Source: Suicoccus acidiformans (GTDB lineage Bacteria; Bacillota; Bacilli; Lactobacillales; Aerococcaceae). Taken from it: DNA of 64,000 bases. Positions 34,750 to 43,492 of this stretch are shown here, piece by piece (the stretch's first letter is position 1; the number at the start of each line of letters is the position of its first letter). The DNA is taken from assembly GCF_003546865.1 (NCBI RefSeq), contig NZ_CP023434.1, positions 1,488,001 to 1,552,000 of the forward strand, written 5' to 3'. The notes under the pieces were generated by a model. It did not search any database. It was not told the origin of the DNA and was given only the letters and a program-made list of their open reading frames with translations. The position numbers and the translations under genes were made by a program.

Positions 34750-35358
34750 TTATAACACTCCTAATTCTTGAATAAAGTCATACATAGCCGCTTCCTTGGT
34801 GTAGAAGCTCTGTTTATTAGCAATCAATCGCGCCTGAATCGGCAAAATTTCCTCATACTCAACTAGGCCATTAGCTTTCAAAGTGGTCCCCGTTTGCACA
34901 ATATCGACAATCGCATCCGTCAGACCCAAAAGTGGAGCTAATTCCACTGACCCGTGCAAATGCACCACTTCCACATCCATCCGCTCCTTAAGGAAATGCT
35001 CTTCAGCCAAGTTCACAAATGACGTCGCCGCCGAGCGAATATCCCCTTTGGCCAAATTCGGCAGGCCGCAAATGGATAAACGACACTTCCCAAAAGGCAA
35101 CTTAGCCAATTTCATCACATCAAAGGACTGCTCGCGAATAGTATCCTCACCTACAATACCCAGGTCAGCAATACCATTTTCGACATAGACGGGAACATCG
35201 GCTCCTTTAGCAAAGATAAAGCGCACATCGCCTACTTCCGTATATAAATTCCGGCCCGGATCGACTAAGGCTGCTTCATATTGAGGCAAATTGCCCTCCT
35301 TGAGAAAACGCTGGAAATCCTTAAGCAAACGACCTTTGGATAGGGCTACTGTAATCAT
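34750..35358 (-). CDS. hisG: ATP phosphoribosyltransferase, short catalytic subunit
   Basis: A 202-aa HisG of the short form that lacks the C-terminal regulatory domain and needs HisZ. The motif VDIVQTGTTLKANGLVE near residue 160 binds the PRPP phosphates, and NGIADLGIVGEDTI is also characteristic. It catalyses the first, committed step of histidine synthesis. A 4-base ATGA overlap links it to hisZ, its partner subunit. Confidence 0.95.
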   Translation of the reverse strand: MITVALSKGRLLKDFQRFLKEGNLPQYEAALVDPGRNLYTEVGDVRFIFAKGADVPVYVENGIADLGIVGEDTIREQSFDVMKLAKLPFGKCRLSICGLPNLAKGDIRSAATSFVNLAEEHFLKERMDVEVVHLHGSVELAPLLGLTDAIVDIVQTGTTLKANGLVEYEEILPIQARLIANKQSFYTKEAAMYDFIQELGVL

Positions 35359-36155
35359 GAAAGACCTCCTTGTGATAAATCAATCCCGATGCCAAAAGAC
35401 TGATTGCCATACTGGCCACCGGTTAAAATCGGCTGATAATCCGTTAAGAAAGCTTGGAAGTAAATACCATTGTAGTAACTATGCGGTGGCGTAAAGGATA
35501 AGTCCACCAGAAATTTACTTTGGCTCCCCTCAAGCAAGGCTTGTAAGCCTTCAAGAAAAGCTAAATCCGCCTCCCCCTTAAATTCAGCTTGAATTTGGGC
35601 AAATTGTTGCTTAACCGGCTGGGCAAGTAGCTGATAAATGGCATGTTCCCGCCCTAATAACTCCGCTAAACTCGATAAATCTTTCTCGGCCACAACCTGC
35701 ATGACCTCCTCGGATAAGTCGTATTTAGTCTGATATTTACCGAGAATACGTAAATCGTTGACGATAATCGTTTGAATGTTCGTGCCAGCCTCAGCCTGGA
35801 TAAAATCTAAATGCATTTGAATTGCTGCCAACATTTCTGGCAACTCCGCTTGATACAGCTCCATCCCCGCCTGATAATACGTCCGCTTATGGCGTACTAC
35901 CGGACCGAAATACCCATACCGCGATAAAGCTTTATCAAAGGCATCACTATAGGCTACCAAGCTGCGCGTCCAGTCACTGCGCAAATGATACCAACGCCCT
36001 CCACGCTCAAAAGTATTTTCCGAATTCATGCCCAAAGCATCCTTGGCATCGATCGGTTCAATTAAGTTCAAATCAATCAAGCGATAATCGGCATCCGCCA
36101 GCATCTCTAAATACTTGGCTGCTAACACGGTCCGCTTCAAAATCGACGTTGTCAT
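35355..36155 (-). CDS. hisZ: ATP phosphoribosyltransferase regulatory subunit HisZ
   Basis: A 266-aa HisRS-like protein without aminoacylation activity that activates short HisG and gives histidine feedback. FERGGRWYHLRSDWTRSLVA matches motif 2 of class II synthetase folds and SYYNGIYFQAFL the HisZ/HisRS active-site loop; GGQYGNQSFGIGIDL is motif 3-like. It is clearly shorter than the common 320-400 residues, with a compressed middle, but no lesion is visible. It is the first gene of the operon, after the T-box. Confidence 0.88.
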   Translation of the reverse strand: MTTSILKRTVLAAKYLEMLADADYRLIDLNLIEPIDAKDALGMNSENTFERGGRWYHLRSDWTRSLVAYSDAFDKALSRYGYFGPVVRHKRTYYQAGMELYQAELPEMLAAIQMHLDFIQAEAGTNIQTIIVNDLRILGKYQTKYDLSEEVMQVVAEKDLSSLAELLGREHAIYQLLAQPVKQQFAQIQAEFKGEADLAFLEGLQALLEGSQSKFLVDLSFTPPHSYYNGIYFQAFLTDYQPILTGGQYGNQSFGIGIDLSQGGLS

Positions 36156-36179
36156 ATTCTCATCCTTTCTAACAAAAAA

Positions 36180-36425
36180 GCGCCCTCTAATCTATAAAGA
36201 TTAAAGGACGTTCATACGTGGTTCCACCTTCATTTCCTAACACTTCGCAGTGCTAAGCTTACGGAGTCAGAGACTCCAGCCGTAACGGGGCAAGCGCTGA
36301 GAAGGATAACGAAGGTGTGCTAAGGGGATAGACGGTGAGCCTTACAGCCAGTGGACTCACTCTCTTTTCATCAATCGCTTCCCTTACGGGGCTTCGCATT
36401 CTCATTGGTTTGTCATAATTATTAA
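36180..36425 (-). promoter_or_regulatory. T-box riboswitch of the his operon
   Basis: The minus-strand leader contains the T-box AAGGTGGAACCACG (36217-36230). The terminator stem CGTCCTTTAATCT/AGATTAGAGGGCG is followed by TTTTTT (about 36180-36213). Upstream is a long Stem I region with AGAGAGTGAGTCCACTGG. A CAC triplet followed by A (in TTAGCACACC, near 36313-36320) is a good specifier for histidine. Uncharged tRNA-His would stabilise the antiterminator and allow hisZGDCBAF-IE-K transcription. Confidence 0.92.
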
Positions 36426-36434
36426 ATTGCATTC

Positions 36435-36462
36435 ATTTTAACAGGATGACAAATAAAGTCAA
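36435..36462 (-). promoter_or_regulatory. Promoter of the his operon
   Basis: TTGACT, a 16-base spacer and TAAAAT on the minus strand, directly upstream of the T-box leader. Confidence 0.75.
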
Positions 36463-37615
36463 GGGATATTCCTAAAATAATGATAATTTAATTAAACAAT
36501 AAGATGAAGACTTTTGTTATTATAATTCAATTTTAATCTTTATGCGAAAATTATTTCTCTTGTTAGGAAAACATTTAGTAAAATTGTTAGCAACTTTAGC
36601 CTGCTCACTTCCGGTAAAAACACTTATATCAAGCTACTTCATGACTCAAAGCTTATTTGGCGACCAGTTTTTTTATTTTTTGAAATTAAATCCGGTATTT
36701 GACCCTAATATGAGTATATATAATATAGGGGCATCGCAAGTGCTCCTCATTACAAAGTGGCTCGAGTATTTTGAGCTAGCTTTTACAGAAAGGAGGTATG
36801 ACTATTCCCTAACTTAACCCGGGAACATTTAGCGCTGATTGTCAGAGCATTTGCCAGGAAAGCAAGCATATTCAATGCGCAAAGCTGCTTGCTCATTTTC
36901 ATGCAAGTGTAATACACCTCGTCCTTATCATTCTCCCTTATCTAAGCCGTAATACTTGGTAATACAATCATAAACCAACTCCTTTCACTTAGTATTTCGG
37001 CAAGATAAGAGAATGCACATACACTCTATCAATAGGAAGCAAATGACTGATTGTGCGTTCCCTTACCACGGGTCCATTGTGATTTTAGGACCTAGCAGAA
37101 AGCAGGTAATAAAAATTTTAATTATGGTATGAGCTTCCATAAAACTTAAGATAAATCCAGTTAAAATCATCACTTTTCTATAAGGAGACTCATACCACCT
37201 CACACATTTGTGTGATATAGATATAAGCATGGATAAAAACCTTATCTAACTTAATAAATAGCATAAGTTAGACAATTCGAGTGAAAATCATAAATACCGT
37301 CCTAACCTAGGCTTAGCGCATGTTGACAATCACTCAAGCCGTCTTTACCTAGCCAGACTTGTGTTCTTCAATGATGGTTACCTCCTACTATACTATCCAT
37401 GGAGCACAAGGTAAGGCACAACTCTACCGTTTAAGTATGTTTCATGTGATATGGCTTGCCCATAACAAGCCTAAGTCTTAGCCTTCTAAATAGATAACTC
37501 TCCGTCAGTGTAGACTTATCGGAATTCGTTGGGCTTTCTCTTGTATCGCTGGCTAGCCTGAAGCTTTAGTGTTTCTGCGCTAAGTAACTAGGTTTATCCT
37601 TTTATTTGATATATC
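36463..37615. other. ORF-poor region, possible large ncRNA or decayed DNA
   Basis: No convincing gene in about 1.15 kb. A 91-codon plus-strand ORF (36542-36817) has no recognisable domain or good ribosome binding site. A minus-strand AAAGGAG precedes an ATG near 36975 but the frame stops after nine codons, which fits a broken gene. TGGTATGAG near 37122 pairs with CTCATACCA near 37189. The stretch ends in a strong plus-strand terminator (37616-37658) that has no gene to serve, so a non-coding transcript is possible. Confidence 0.4.
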
Positions 37616-37658
37616 AACTACCCCATTGCTTTTCCTAGCAGGAGTGGGGTAGTTTTTT
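37616..37658 (+). terminator. Plus-strand terminator without an upstream gene
   Basis: AACTACCCCA pairs with TGGGGTAGTT and is followed by TTTT. The only plus-strand sequence upstream is the ORF-poor region. Confidence 0.85.
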
Positions 37659-37752
37659 GGGTTTTGCTTATATTAATTGGTGTATTGTTTATCTATATTA
37701 ATGCCCTCACTCTTTTGTTTTTGTCAAAATTAATAATTTAACACCCTGAAAG

Positions 37753-37780
37753 CAAAAAAGACCTGACTTGCGCCAGATCT
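37753..37780 (-). terminator. Terminator after the M20 amidohydrolase
   Basis: On the minus strand AGATCTG/CAGGTCT (one G-T pair) is followed by TTTTTT. Confidence 0.8.
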
Positions 37781-37789
37781 CCAACTTGA

Positions 37790-38974
37790 TTAACCAACAA
37801 ATTCATCAACGACAGTAGCCATCGCTTTGACTGAGATAGTTAAGGCTTGTTCATCCATAAAGAATTTCGGATGATGATGTGGGAAGGCTTCCTGCCCTTC
37901 CGGAGTACAGCCGACATAGAAGAAGGTTGCCGGTATCTTCTCAGCATAGAAAGCAAAGTCTTCTGAGGGGGCTTGCTTAGGGCTTTCCTCCAGCTCAACC
38001 CCTGGCACATTCATATCTTCCAAGGCTTTCCACACTCGCTCAGTCACTCCTTCGTCATTATGAAGCACTGGATAATCATAAGCAAAATCCAAATCAACAT
38101 CCACCTGATACATCTCCCGAATCCCATCAGCAAAGTGATGCATGTATTTCATAATCGTCTCAGATGCCTGCGTGGACATCGTTCGCACATCCCCGTCCAA
38201 TTGCACATGATCGTTAATCACATTCGCTTGGCCCGTCCCATCGAAATTACCAATCGTAAAGACAGCCATATCAAAAGGATCAATCCGTCGACTAATCATC
38301 GACTGAACATTCGTGACAAAAGCAGCCGCTGCCACAATCGCATCATTGGCTTGATGCGGACTCGAGCCGTGTCCAGATTTACCGCGAACCGTCATAGAAA
38401 AGTTCGAGCGACCAGTCTGCACATTCCCCTTACGCACTTGAACTATCCCCGTTTGCGCATTGGTCATGACATGAATACCAAACATCGCCTCCACATCATC
38501 TAATAAACCAGACTCTAGAATCGTCTTCGCTCCACCCGGCGAAACTTCTTCGGCTGGCTGATGAACGATTTTGACCGTGCCTTTAATTTGATCCTTTAAC
38601 TCAATCAGCGACTCAGCCAAAATTAATAAGTACGCAGTATGGCCATCATGCCCACACGCATGCATGACACCATCCACCTTTGATGCAAAAGGCAAACCAG
38701 TATCCTCTTGAATAGGCAAGGCATCAAAGTCCGCCCGCAAAGCAATCGTTGGACCCGCTTGGCCTCCTTGAATCGTCACAACACTCCCATTCATCCCACC
38801 AACGTTTGTCTCAATGCCATCATGCGGCAAATCCTTGTAGAAATCCACAATATATTGCCCCGTCTTCTCTTCCTCAAAAGACAACTCCGGATGCTCATGC
38901 AAATAACGCCGAATATCAATCATCCGCTCCGTCTTCGCATCAATCTTCTCAAACAATTGCTCCTTTAAACTCAT
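37790..38974 (-). CDS. M20-family amidohydrolase (N-acyl amino acid / IAA-amino acid hydrolase type)
   Basis: A 394-aa metallo-hydrolase that cleaves N-acyl amino acids or related amides. DIRRYLHEHPELSFEEEKTG is the family's N-terminal signature. The metal ligands lie in MHACGHDGHTAYLL near residue 103, HQPAEEVSPGGA near residue 139, FGIHVM near residue 166 and the last His in PHHHPKFFMDE. It is monocistronic, with its own terminator. Amidohydrolases of this group include HipO and YxeP-like enzymes, and the true substrate is unknown. Confidence 0.9.
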   Translation of the reverse strand: MSLKEQLFEKIDAKTERMIDIRRYLHEHPELSFEEEKTGQYIVDFYKDLPHDGIETNVGGMNGSVVTIQGGQAGPTIALRADFDALPIQEDTGLPFASKVDGVMHACGHDGHTAYLLILAESLIELKDQIKGTVKIVHQPAEEVSPGGAKTILESGLLDDVEAMFGIHVMTNAQTGIVQVRKGNVQTGRSNFSMTVRGKSGHGSSPHQANDAIVAAAAFVTNVQSMISRRIDPFDMAVFTIGNFDGTGQANVINDHVQLDGDVRTMSTQASETIMKYMHHFADGIREMYQVDVDLDFAYDYPVLHNDEGVTERVWKALEDMNVPGVELEESPKQAPSEDFAFYAEKIPATFFYVGCTPEGQEAFPHHHPKFFMDEQALTISVKAMATVVDEFVG

Positions 38975-39210
38975 ATAAATCCCTTCTTCTATTATTATAT
39001 AATCATGATACGCCTCTTTAAATCAATTGTCTAGGCTCGCCTAAAAATAAAAAGTTTTATAAAATTGCTAATAATAAGCGTCAGGATAAGCCTGAAACCC
39101 AAGTCGGACATAAAACATATGCCCTGCTATGGTTATGAGTTGGAATTCGTAAGGCGGACGCTCGCAAAAAAACACAGTGAAGACCTATCCGGATAATCCG
39201 CAATCTTTTG

Positions 39211-39370
39211 ACTGTCGTGGTAGACACCTACCACGACAGTCTGCACACCCCTGAATGACGTGGTAGACACCTACCACGATAGTCTGCGCACCCCTGAATG
39301 ACGTGGTAGACACCTGCCACGATAGTCTGCACACCCCTGAATGACGTGGTAGACACCTACCACGATAGTC
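39211..39370. repeat. Array of four 43-bp palindromic repeats
   Basis: Units start at 39216, 39259, 39302 and 39345, an exact 43-bp period. Each has the hairpin CGTGGTAG-ACAC-CTACCACG and the linker ATAGTCTGCACACCCCTGAA followed by TGA. The first unit has a perfect 13-bp stem (ACTGTCGTGGTAG and its inverse). The third has CTGCCACG, which breaks one pair. The linkers are nearly identical, so this is not a CRISPR array. No ORF in the surrounding 38975-39823 is convincing; the minus-strand 66-codon frame across the repeats is a repeat artefact. Confidence 0.92.
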
Positions 39371-39629
39371 AACTTCCTGCACCATGCCAAAAACGCTCTC
39401 CTCCAGTAAATAAAGCTACAAAATCAGATCCATGCACCAATTCCACTCAGTTAGCCCACCCATACTAAGTTCAGCTCACCAACAAAAGATCAGCACCTTC
39501 CTCGGATTAAATAAAGATTGATGCCACGGCGGTCGTCGTGGCTTCCTTATCTTAATTTAGAGTTTGTGCCCCAAATTTCATTGAGGGAAAGAAGCGCAGG
39601 CTACGGATATGCCACTTTGACTAATTCTG

Positions 39630-39698
39630 ACTATCGTGGTAGACACCTACCACGATAGTCTGCACACCCCTGAATGGCGTGGTACCCATCCACCACGC
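39630..39698. repeat. Second block of the 43-bp palindromic repeat
   Basis: A unit at 39635 has a perfect 14-bp stem (GACTATCGTGGTAG and its inverse). A degenerate unit follows at 39678 (CGTGGT...ACCACG), again exactly 43 bp later. Between this block and the first lies a GCCACG/CGTGGC hairpin near 39525, unrelated in linker sequence. Confidence 0.9.
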
Positions 39699-39784
39699 AA
39701 ATCAAGCTAAGGTCATCCTCCTAAGCCTCCAACCGCTTACATCACCATCTTCTACCCTCCATCCCAGCAGACCACCCCAACGCA

Positions 39785-39816
39785 GCAAAAAACCTACTGC
39801 CTTCCACAGTAGGTTT
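39785..39816 (-). terminator. Terminator of the pyr operon
   Basis: AAACCTACTG/CAGTAGGTTT with a 7-base loop and a minus-strand T-run, just after the pyrD stop codon. Confidence 0.88.
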
Positions 39817-39823
39817 CCACAAA

Positions 39824-40735
39824 TTATGCGTCAAAACGCTTAATGTCTGCTAATATTTCAATGCCTAGTTCATCCATTCGCTTCGGCAAGGCTTCGATAA
39901 TATCAGGTCCGGCCATTGGATTGGCATAATTTACTGAACCGATTTGAACCGCTGTTGCACCAACCATCAACATTTCTAGCACGTCGTCTACAGTTGAAAT
40001 ACCGCCTACGCCGATTACCGGAATATCAACCGTACTAGCAATTTGGTGCACCATACGCAAGGCGATATGCTTCAAGCTTGAGCCGGATAAACCGCCGGTC
40101 ACATTGCCTAGCATTGGTTGGCCGGTTTCAACATTGATGGCCAAGCCGGTCACAGTATTGATTGCGGTAATCGCGTCAGCACCTGCTTCTTCAACTGCTT
40201 TAGCAATAACCGTAATGTCGGTAACATTGGGAGTCAATTTCACGTATAGAGGCACCGTGATAACTGCTTTGACCTTGCGGACTAATTGGGCCACAATATC
40301 GGGATCGGTACCAAAGGTGATGCCGCCTTCTTTAACGTTTGGACAAGATACGTTTAATTCGATAGCTTTCACATTTTCCGCTTGAGTAATTTGCTCACAT
40401 ACGGCGATGTAATCTTCTTCTGTAGAGCCAGCCACACTAGCAATAATCGGCAAGTCGAATTGGGCTAAGAAAGGCAATTTCTCCGCCATAACAACGTCAA
40501 TTCCCGGGTTTTTCAAGCCCACCGCGTTCAAAATACCATCTTTCGTATGAGCATATTTAGGGTCAGGGTTGCCTAGACGCTCTTCTAAGGTCGTACTTTT
40601 GATAACTAATGAGCCGAGGAGGCCGAGGTCATACTTCTCTGAAAGACTTTCACCATAGCCTACACAGCCAGAAGCTGGAATGATTGGATTCTTCAACGTC
40701 ATGCCTGGTAATTGAACTTCTAAACGGTTTGTCAT
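39824..40735 (-). CDS. pyrD: Dihydroorotate dehydrogenase, class 1 (B type)
   Basis: A 303-aa FMN enzyme oxidising dihydroorotate to orotate. The active-site Cys is in ELNVSCPNVKEGG near residue 127; FMN-binding parts are NPIIPASGCVGYG, TAINTVTGLAIN and VIGVGGISTVDD. The sequence type matches the NAD-linked PyrD-B catalytic subunit, which normally works with the iron-sulfur/FAD subunit PyrK. No pyrK lies in this operon, so the partner must be elsewhere or another acceptor is used. It starts directly behind pyrC. Confidence 0.94.
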   Translation of the reverse strand: MTNRLEVQLPGMTLKNPIIPASGCVGYGESLSEKYDLGLLGSLVIKSTTLEERLGNPDPKYAHTKDGILNAVGLKNPGIDVVMAEKLPFLAQFDLPIIASVAGSTEEDYIAVCEQITQAENVKAIELNVSCPNVKEGGITFGTDPDIVAQLVRKVKAVITVPLYVKLTPNVTDITVIAKAVEEAGADAITAINTVTGLAINVETGQPMLGNVTGGLSGSSLKHIALRMVHQIASTVDIPVIGVGGISTVDDVLEMLMVGATAVQIGSVNYANPMAGPDIIEALPKRMDELGIEILADIKRFDA

Positions 40736-41923
40736 TTATTCATTCTCCCTTTCAAATTTAACTTCTCCTCCAACAATCGTCATTTCAATCAGTCCATTGA
40801 AGCTTTCTCCGGTAAATGGACTATTTTGTGATTTGGATGCAAAGTTTGTCGCTGTATAAGTTTTCTCTAAATCAATTACGGTTAGGTCTGCATCATAGCC
40901 GACTTCTAAACGGCCTTTATTTAAGCCCATAATCTCTGCTGGGCGACTACTCATCAAGCGGGCGACAAGTTCTAGCGGTTGCCCATATTCTTCCACAAGG
41001 ACCTTGTAAGTAATGGGGAAAGCTGTTTCCAAGCCAATCATACCTGGTGAGCCATTGGCTTTATCTTCAGCCGAATGAGGGGCGTGGTCCGTCGCAATCG
41101 CATCGACTGTGCCGTCCAGAATGCCTGCAATTAAAGCCTCCACATCAGCTTTCGCCCGAATCGGTGGGTGGACTTTATAATCGGAATCGTACAAGTAAAT
41201 GTGGTGTGGCGTCACTTCCATCGTCACCGGCCAACCCTTGGCCTTGCCGTAACGCACTGCGTCAAGAGAATCTTCCGTAGACACGTGGCAGAAATGTACT
41301 GGGTTACCAATCTTGCCGGCGAAATATACGTCGCGCCAAGTATGCACATCTTCTGCGTAGCGATAATCAATTTCGGAAAGCTCTTTATCTTCTTCATGAA
41401 TCATAATTCCTAAGCCCTTATCACGCAAAATCTCGAAAAGCTCAAAGGTCTGCTTGTTATTGAATAAGCCAAAGCCGTCATCGGAAAGGAATTTCACGGA
41501 TTCAGGAATGGTCGCAAAGTCCACAAATTCTTCGCCCGCTAGGTTTTTACTGACGGCATAGTTTTGGAAGATGTTGATTAAGTCCAGCTCCTTGCCCCGG
41601 GCCATAATATCTTCGTATACTTCCGGAGTGTCTACCACCGGTTTCGTATTGGCCATCAAATTCACCGTCCCAAAGCCTCCTTGCAGGGCAGCTTGAGAAC
41701 CGGAGGCCAAGTCTTCCTTATAAGTAAAGCCAGGGTCACGAAAATGCGCGTGCAGTTCCACAAAAGCGGGCATGACTACCTTGCCGGTAGCGTCAATAAC
41801 CCGTTCCCCGTCAGCGGCTGGTAAGTCTTGGCCGATGGCTACGATTTGACCGTCTTTCAATTGAATATCTGCTTGATAGGACGCATGGGCATCAACTAGG
41901 CGTCCGTTCTTAATTAAAGTCAT
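40736..41923 (-). CDS. pyrC: Dihydroorotase
   Basis: A 395-aa amidohydrolase of the multi-domain (type I) dihydroorotase class, which closes carbamoyl aspartate to dihydroorotate. Zinc ligands are in ELHAHFRDPGFTYKED near residue 58, HEEDKELSE near residue 175, FCHVSTEDSLDAV near residue 209 and ATDHAPHSAEDK near residue 283. It overlaps pyrI by four bases and adjoins pyrD. Third gene of the operon. Confidence 0.94.
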   Translation of the reverse strand: MTLIKNGRLVDAHASYQADIQLKDGQIVAIGQDLPAADGERVIDATGKVVMPAFVELHAHFRDPGFTYKEDLASGSQAALQGGFGTVNLMANTKPVVDTPEVYEDIMARGKELDLINIFQNYAVSKNLAGEEFVDFATIPESVKFLSDDGFGLFNNKQTFELFEILRDKGLGIMIHEEDKELSEIDYRYAEDVHTWRDVYFAGKIGNPVHFCHVSTEDSLDAVRYGKAKGWPVTMEVTPHHIYLYDSDYKVHPPIRAKADVEALIAGILDGTVDAIATDHAPHSAEDKANGSPGMIGLETAFPITYKVLVEEYGQPLELVARLMSSRPAEIMGLNKGRLEVGYDADLTVIDLEKTYTATNFASKSQNSPFTGESFNGLIEMTIVGGEVKFERENE

Positions 41924-42357
41924 TTAATCTCCTCCGCATCATATAAGTGATCACAATATTCACAAGCATAAACACTCTCTTCAGCATCCACTAAGACAAA
42001 ACTAGGTTGAGCGTAGCGCTCTGTTTGCGTAATGCAACGCGGGTTCGTACAAGACAAGTAGGAATGAATGCGCTCAGGCAGTTCGACAGAGCCTTTCTTA
42101 ATAATTTGACCGTTTTGGATGTAGTTGACGGTAATATGTGGGTCAACCACGCCTAGAATATCAAAGTCCATATGGGTTAAATCGCCTTGAATTTTGATAA
42201 TGTCTTTGCGACCTTGCAGTTGACTATCCACATTCATCATCAAGGCCACCCGGTCATCGAACTGATCGAGCCGGAGCAAATTGAAAATCTTAATCCCATG
42301 CCCAGGATGAATGTGGTCAATGACAATACCATTCTCAATAGAGGTTACTTCTAACAT
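41920..42357 (-). CDS. pyrI: Aspartate carbamoyltransferase regulatory subunit
   Basis: A 145-aa PyrI. The N-terminal nucleotide-binding half (TSIENGIVIDHIHPGHGIKI) is followed by the zinc domain, with Cys103, Cys108, Cys132 and Cys135 in SCTNPRC and CEYC. In known enzymes it makes the PyrB trimers allosteric to CTP and ATP. PyrI is usual in enterobacteria, archaea and many clostridia but unusual in Bacilli, where PyrB commonly acts alone. It starts right behind pyrB. Confidence 0.93.
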   Translation of the reverse strand: MLEVTSIENGIVIDHIHPGHGIKIFNLLRLDQFDDRVALMMNVDSQLQGRKDIIKIQGDLTHMDFDILGVVDPHITVNYIQNGQIIKKGSVELPERIHSYLSCTNPRCITQTERYAQPSFVLVDAEESVYACEYCDHLYDAEEIK

Positions 42358-43281
42358 TTATTTCACTCCTAACAATTTCAAGATTAGCGCCATCCGCACC
42401 TTCACACCATAACCCACTTGGTCGAAATACTTCGCCCGAGGGTCTGCGTCGACTTCCACATGAATTTCATTCACCCGTGGGAGGGGATGAAGAATAGCTA
42501 GGTCTGCTTTAGCCAACTTCAACTTATATATATCAAGAATATAACTATCTTTCAAGCGCTCATAATCCGCCTCGTTGAAGAAACGCTCTTTTTGAACCCG
42601 CGTCATATACAAGACATCCAGTTGATCAATCACATGCTCTAAACGCTCTTCCATCACAAATTCAACATTCTGCTGCTTCAAGAGCATCAGAATATAATCT
42701 GGCACTACCAACTCTTCCGGCGATATAAGCACAAAGCGGTTATTCGGATATTGAATCATCATGTGAATGAGTGAATGAACCGTCCGGCCAAACTTCAAAT
42801 CTCCACATAGGCCAATCGTCAAGCCTTCTAAAGTCCCTTTCGTCTCTAGAATCGTCAATAAGTCCGTTAACGTTTGCGTCGGATGCTGATGACCGCCGTC
42901 CCCAGCATTAATAAGCGGCACGCCACTAGCTTGACGGGCAATCATGGCACTCCCTTCCTTAGGATGGCGCATAGCGATAATATCCGTATACTGAGAGACC
43001 GTCCGAATCGTATCGGCTAAAGTTTCCCCTTTGGCAGTTGACGAAGAACTCGCTTCCGAAAAGCCAATACTTGACCCACCTAAACGCCGAATCGCCGATT
43101 CGAAACTTAAGCGGGTACGGGTCGAAGGCTCAAAAAAAAGTGTCCCTAAAATGATACCATCACATAAATGTGAATAATCATTGGGACACTTAATTATTTC
43201 CTGCGCTAAAGTCAATACTTCATTGATTTCAGAAACAGAAAAGTCATTGATATTAATAAGATGATTGCTTGCTAATGCCAT
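42358..43281 (-). CDS. pyrB: Aspartate carbamoyltransferase catalytic subunit
   Basis: A 307-aa catalytic subunit for the first committed step of pyrimidine synthesis. The carbamoyl phosphate motif is [14 protein letters not shown] from residue 50, [12 protein letters not shown] follows near residue 133, and [14 protein letters not shown] is near residue 265. The start at 43281 (MALASNH) has GGGGAG six bases upstream; the ORF start at 43299 is rejected. It leads pyrB-I-C-D. The 5' leader is only about 30 bases, too short for a PyrR attenuator. Confidence 0.95.
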   Translation of the reverse strand: MALASNHLININDFSVSEINEVLTLAQEIIKCPNDYSHLCDGIILGTLFFEPSTRTRLSFESAIRRLGGSSIGFSEASSSSTAKGETLADTIRTVSQYTDIIAMRHPKEGSAMIARQASGVPLINAGDGGHQHPTQTLTDLLTILETKGTLEGLTIGLCGDLKFGRTVHSLIHMMIQYPNNRFVLISPEELVVPDYILMLLKQQNVEFVMEERLEHVIDQLDVLYMTRVQKERFFNEADYERLKDSYILDIYKLKLAKADLAILHPLPRVNEIHVEVDADPRAKYFDQVGYGVKVRMALILKLLGVK

Positions 43282-43319
43282 AGCATACTCCCCTTTCAAA
43301 TAATGCTCAAATTGTTAGT

Positions 43320-43348
43320 ATTCTACCTTGACTATTTAAAAGTGTCAA
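43320..43348 (-). promoter_or_regulatory. Promoter of the pyr operon
   Basis: TTGACA, a 17-base spacer and TAGAAT on the minus strand, giving a start near 43312 and a leader of about 30 bases. Confidence 0.85.
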
Positions 43349-43492
43349 GATAAGTTTTATGAGAAAATGAGGATAATTTTCAAAGGGAGTATGCTTACTG
43401 AGGTTTCACACCTCCTTGCACTCCATCTACTTCAATGTTTACTTGCAATTCAAATCTGTTCAGCTACCAGCTCCGATGCACTTACGTTGCCC

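Noticed and set aside
36180-36425. tRNA-like gene before hisZ
   Set aside because: The conserved T-box and terminator fit a riboswitch; no cloverleaf can be drawn.
36542-36817. 91-codon plus-strand ORF after the his promoter
   Set aside because: Poor ribosome binding site, no recognised domain and no conserved neighbour; treated as part of the ORF-poor region.
39211-39370. CRISPR array
   Set aside because: Both the repeat and the spacer-like linkers are nearly identical between units, and no cas gene is present.
39185-39385. 66-codon minus-strand ORF across the palindromic repeats
   Set aside because: It is repetitive only because the DNA is; it has no ribosome binding site and no plausible protein fold.
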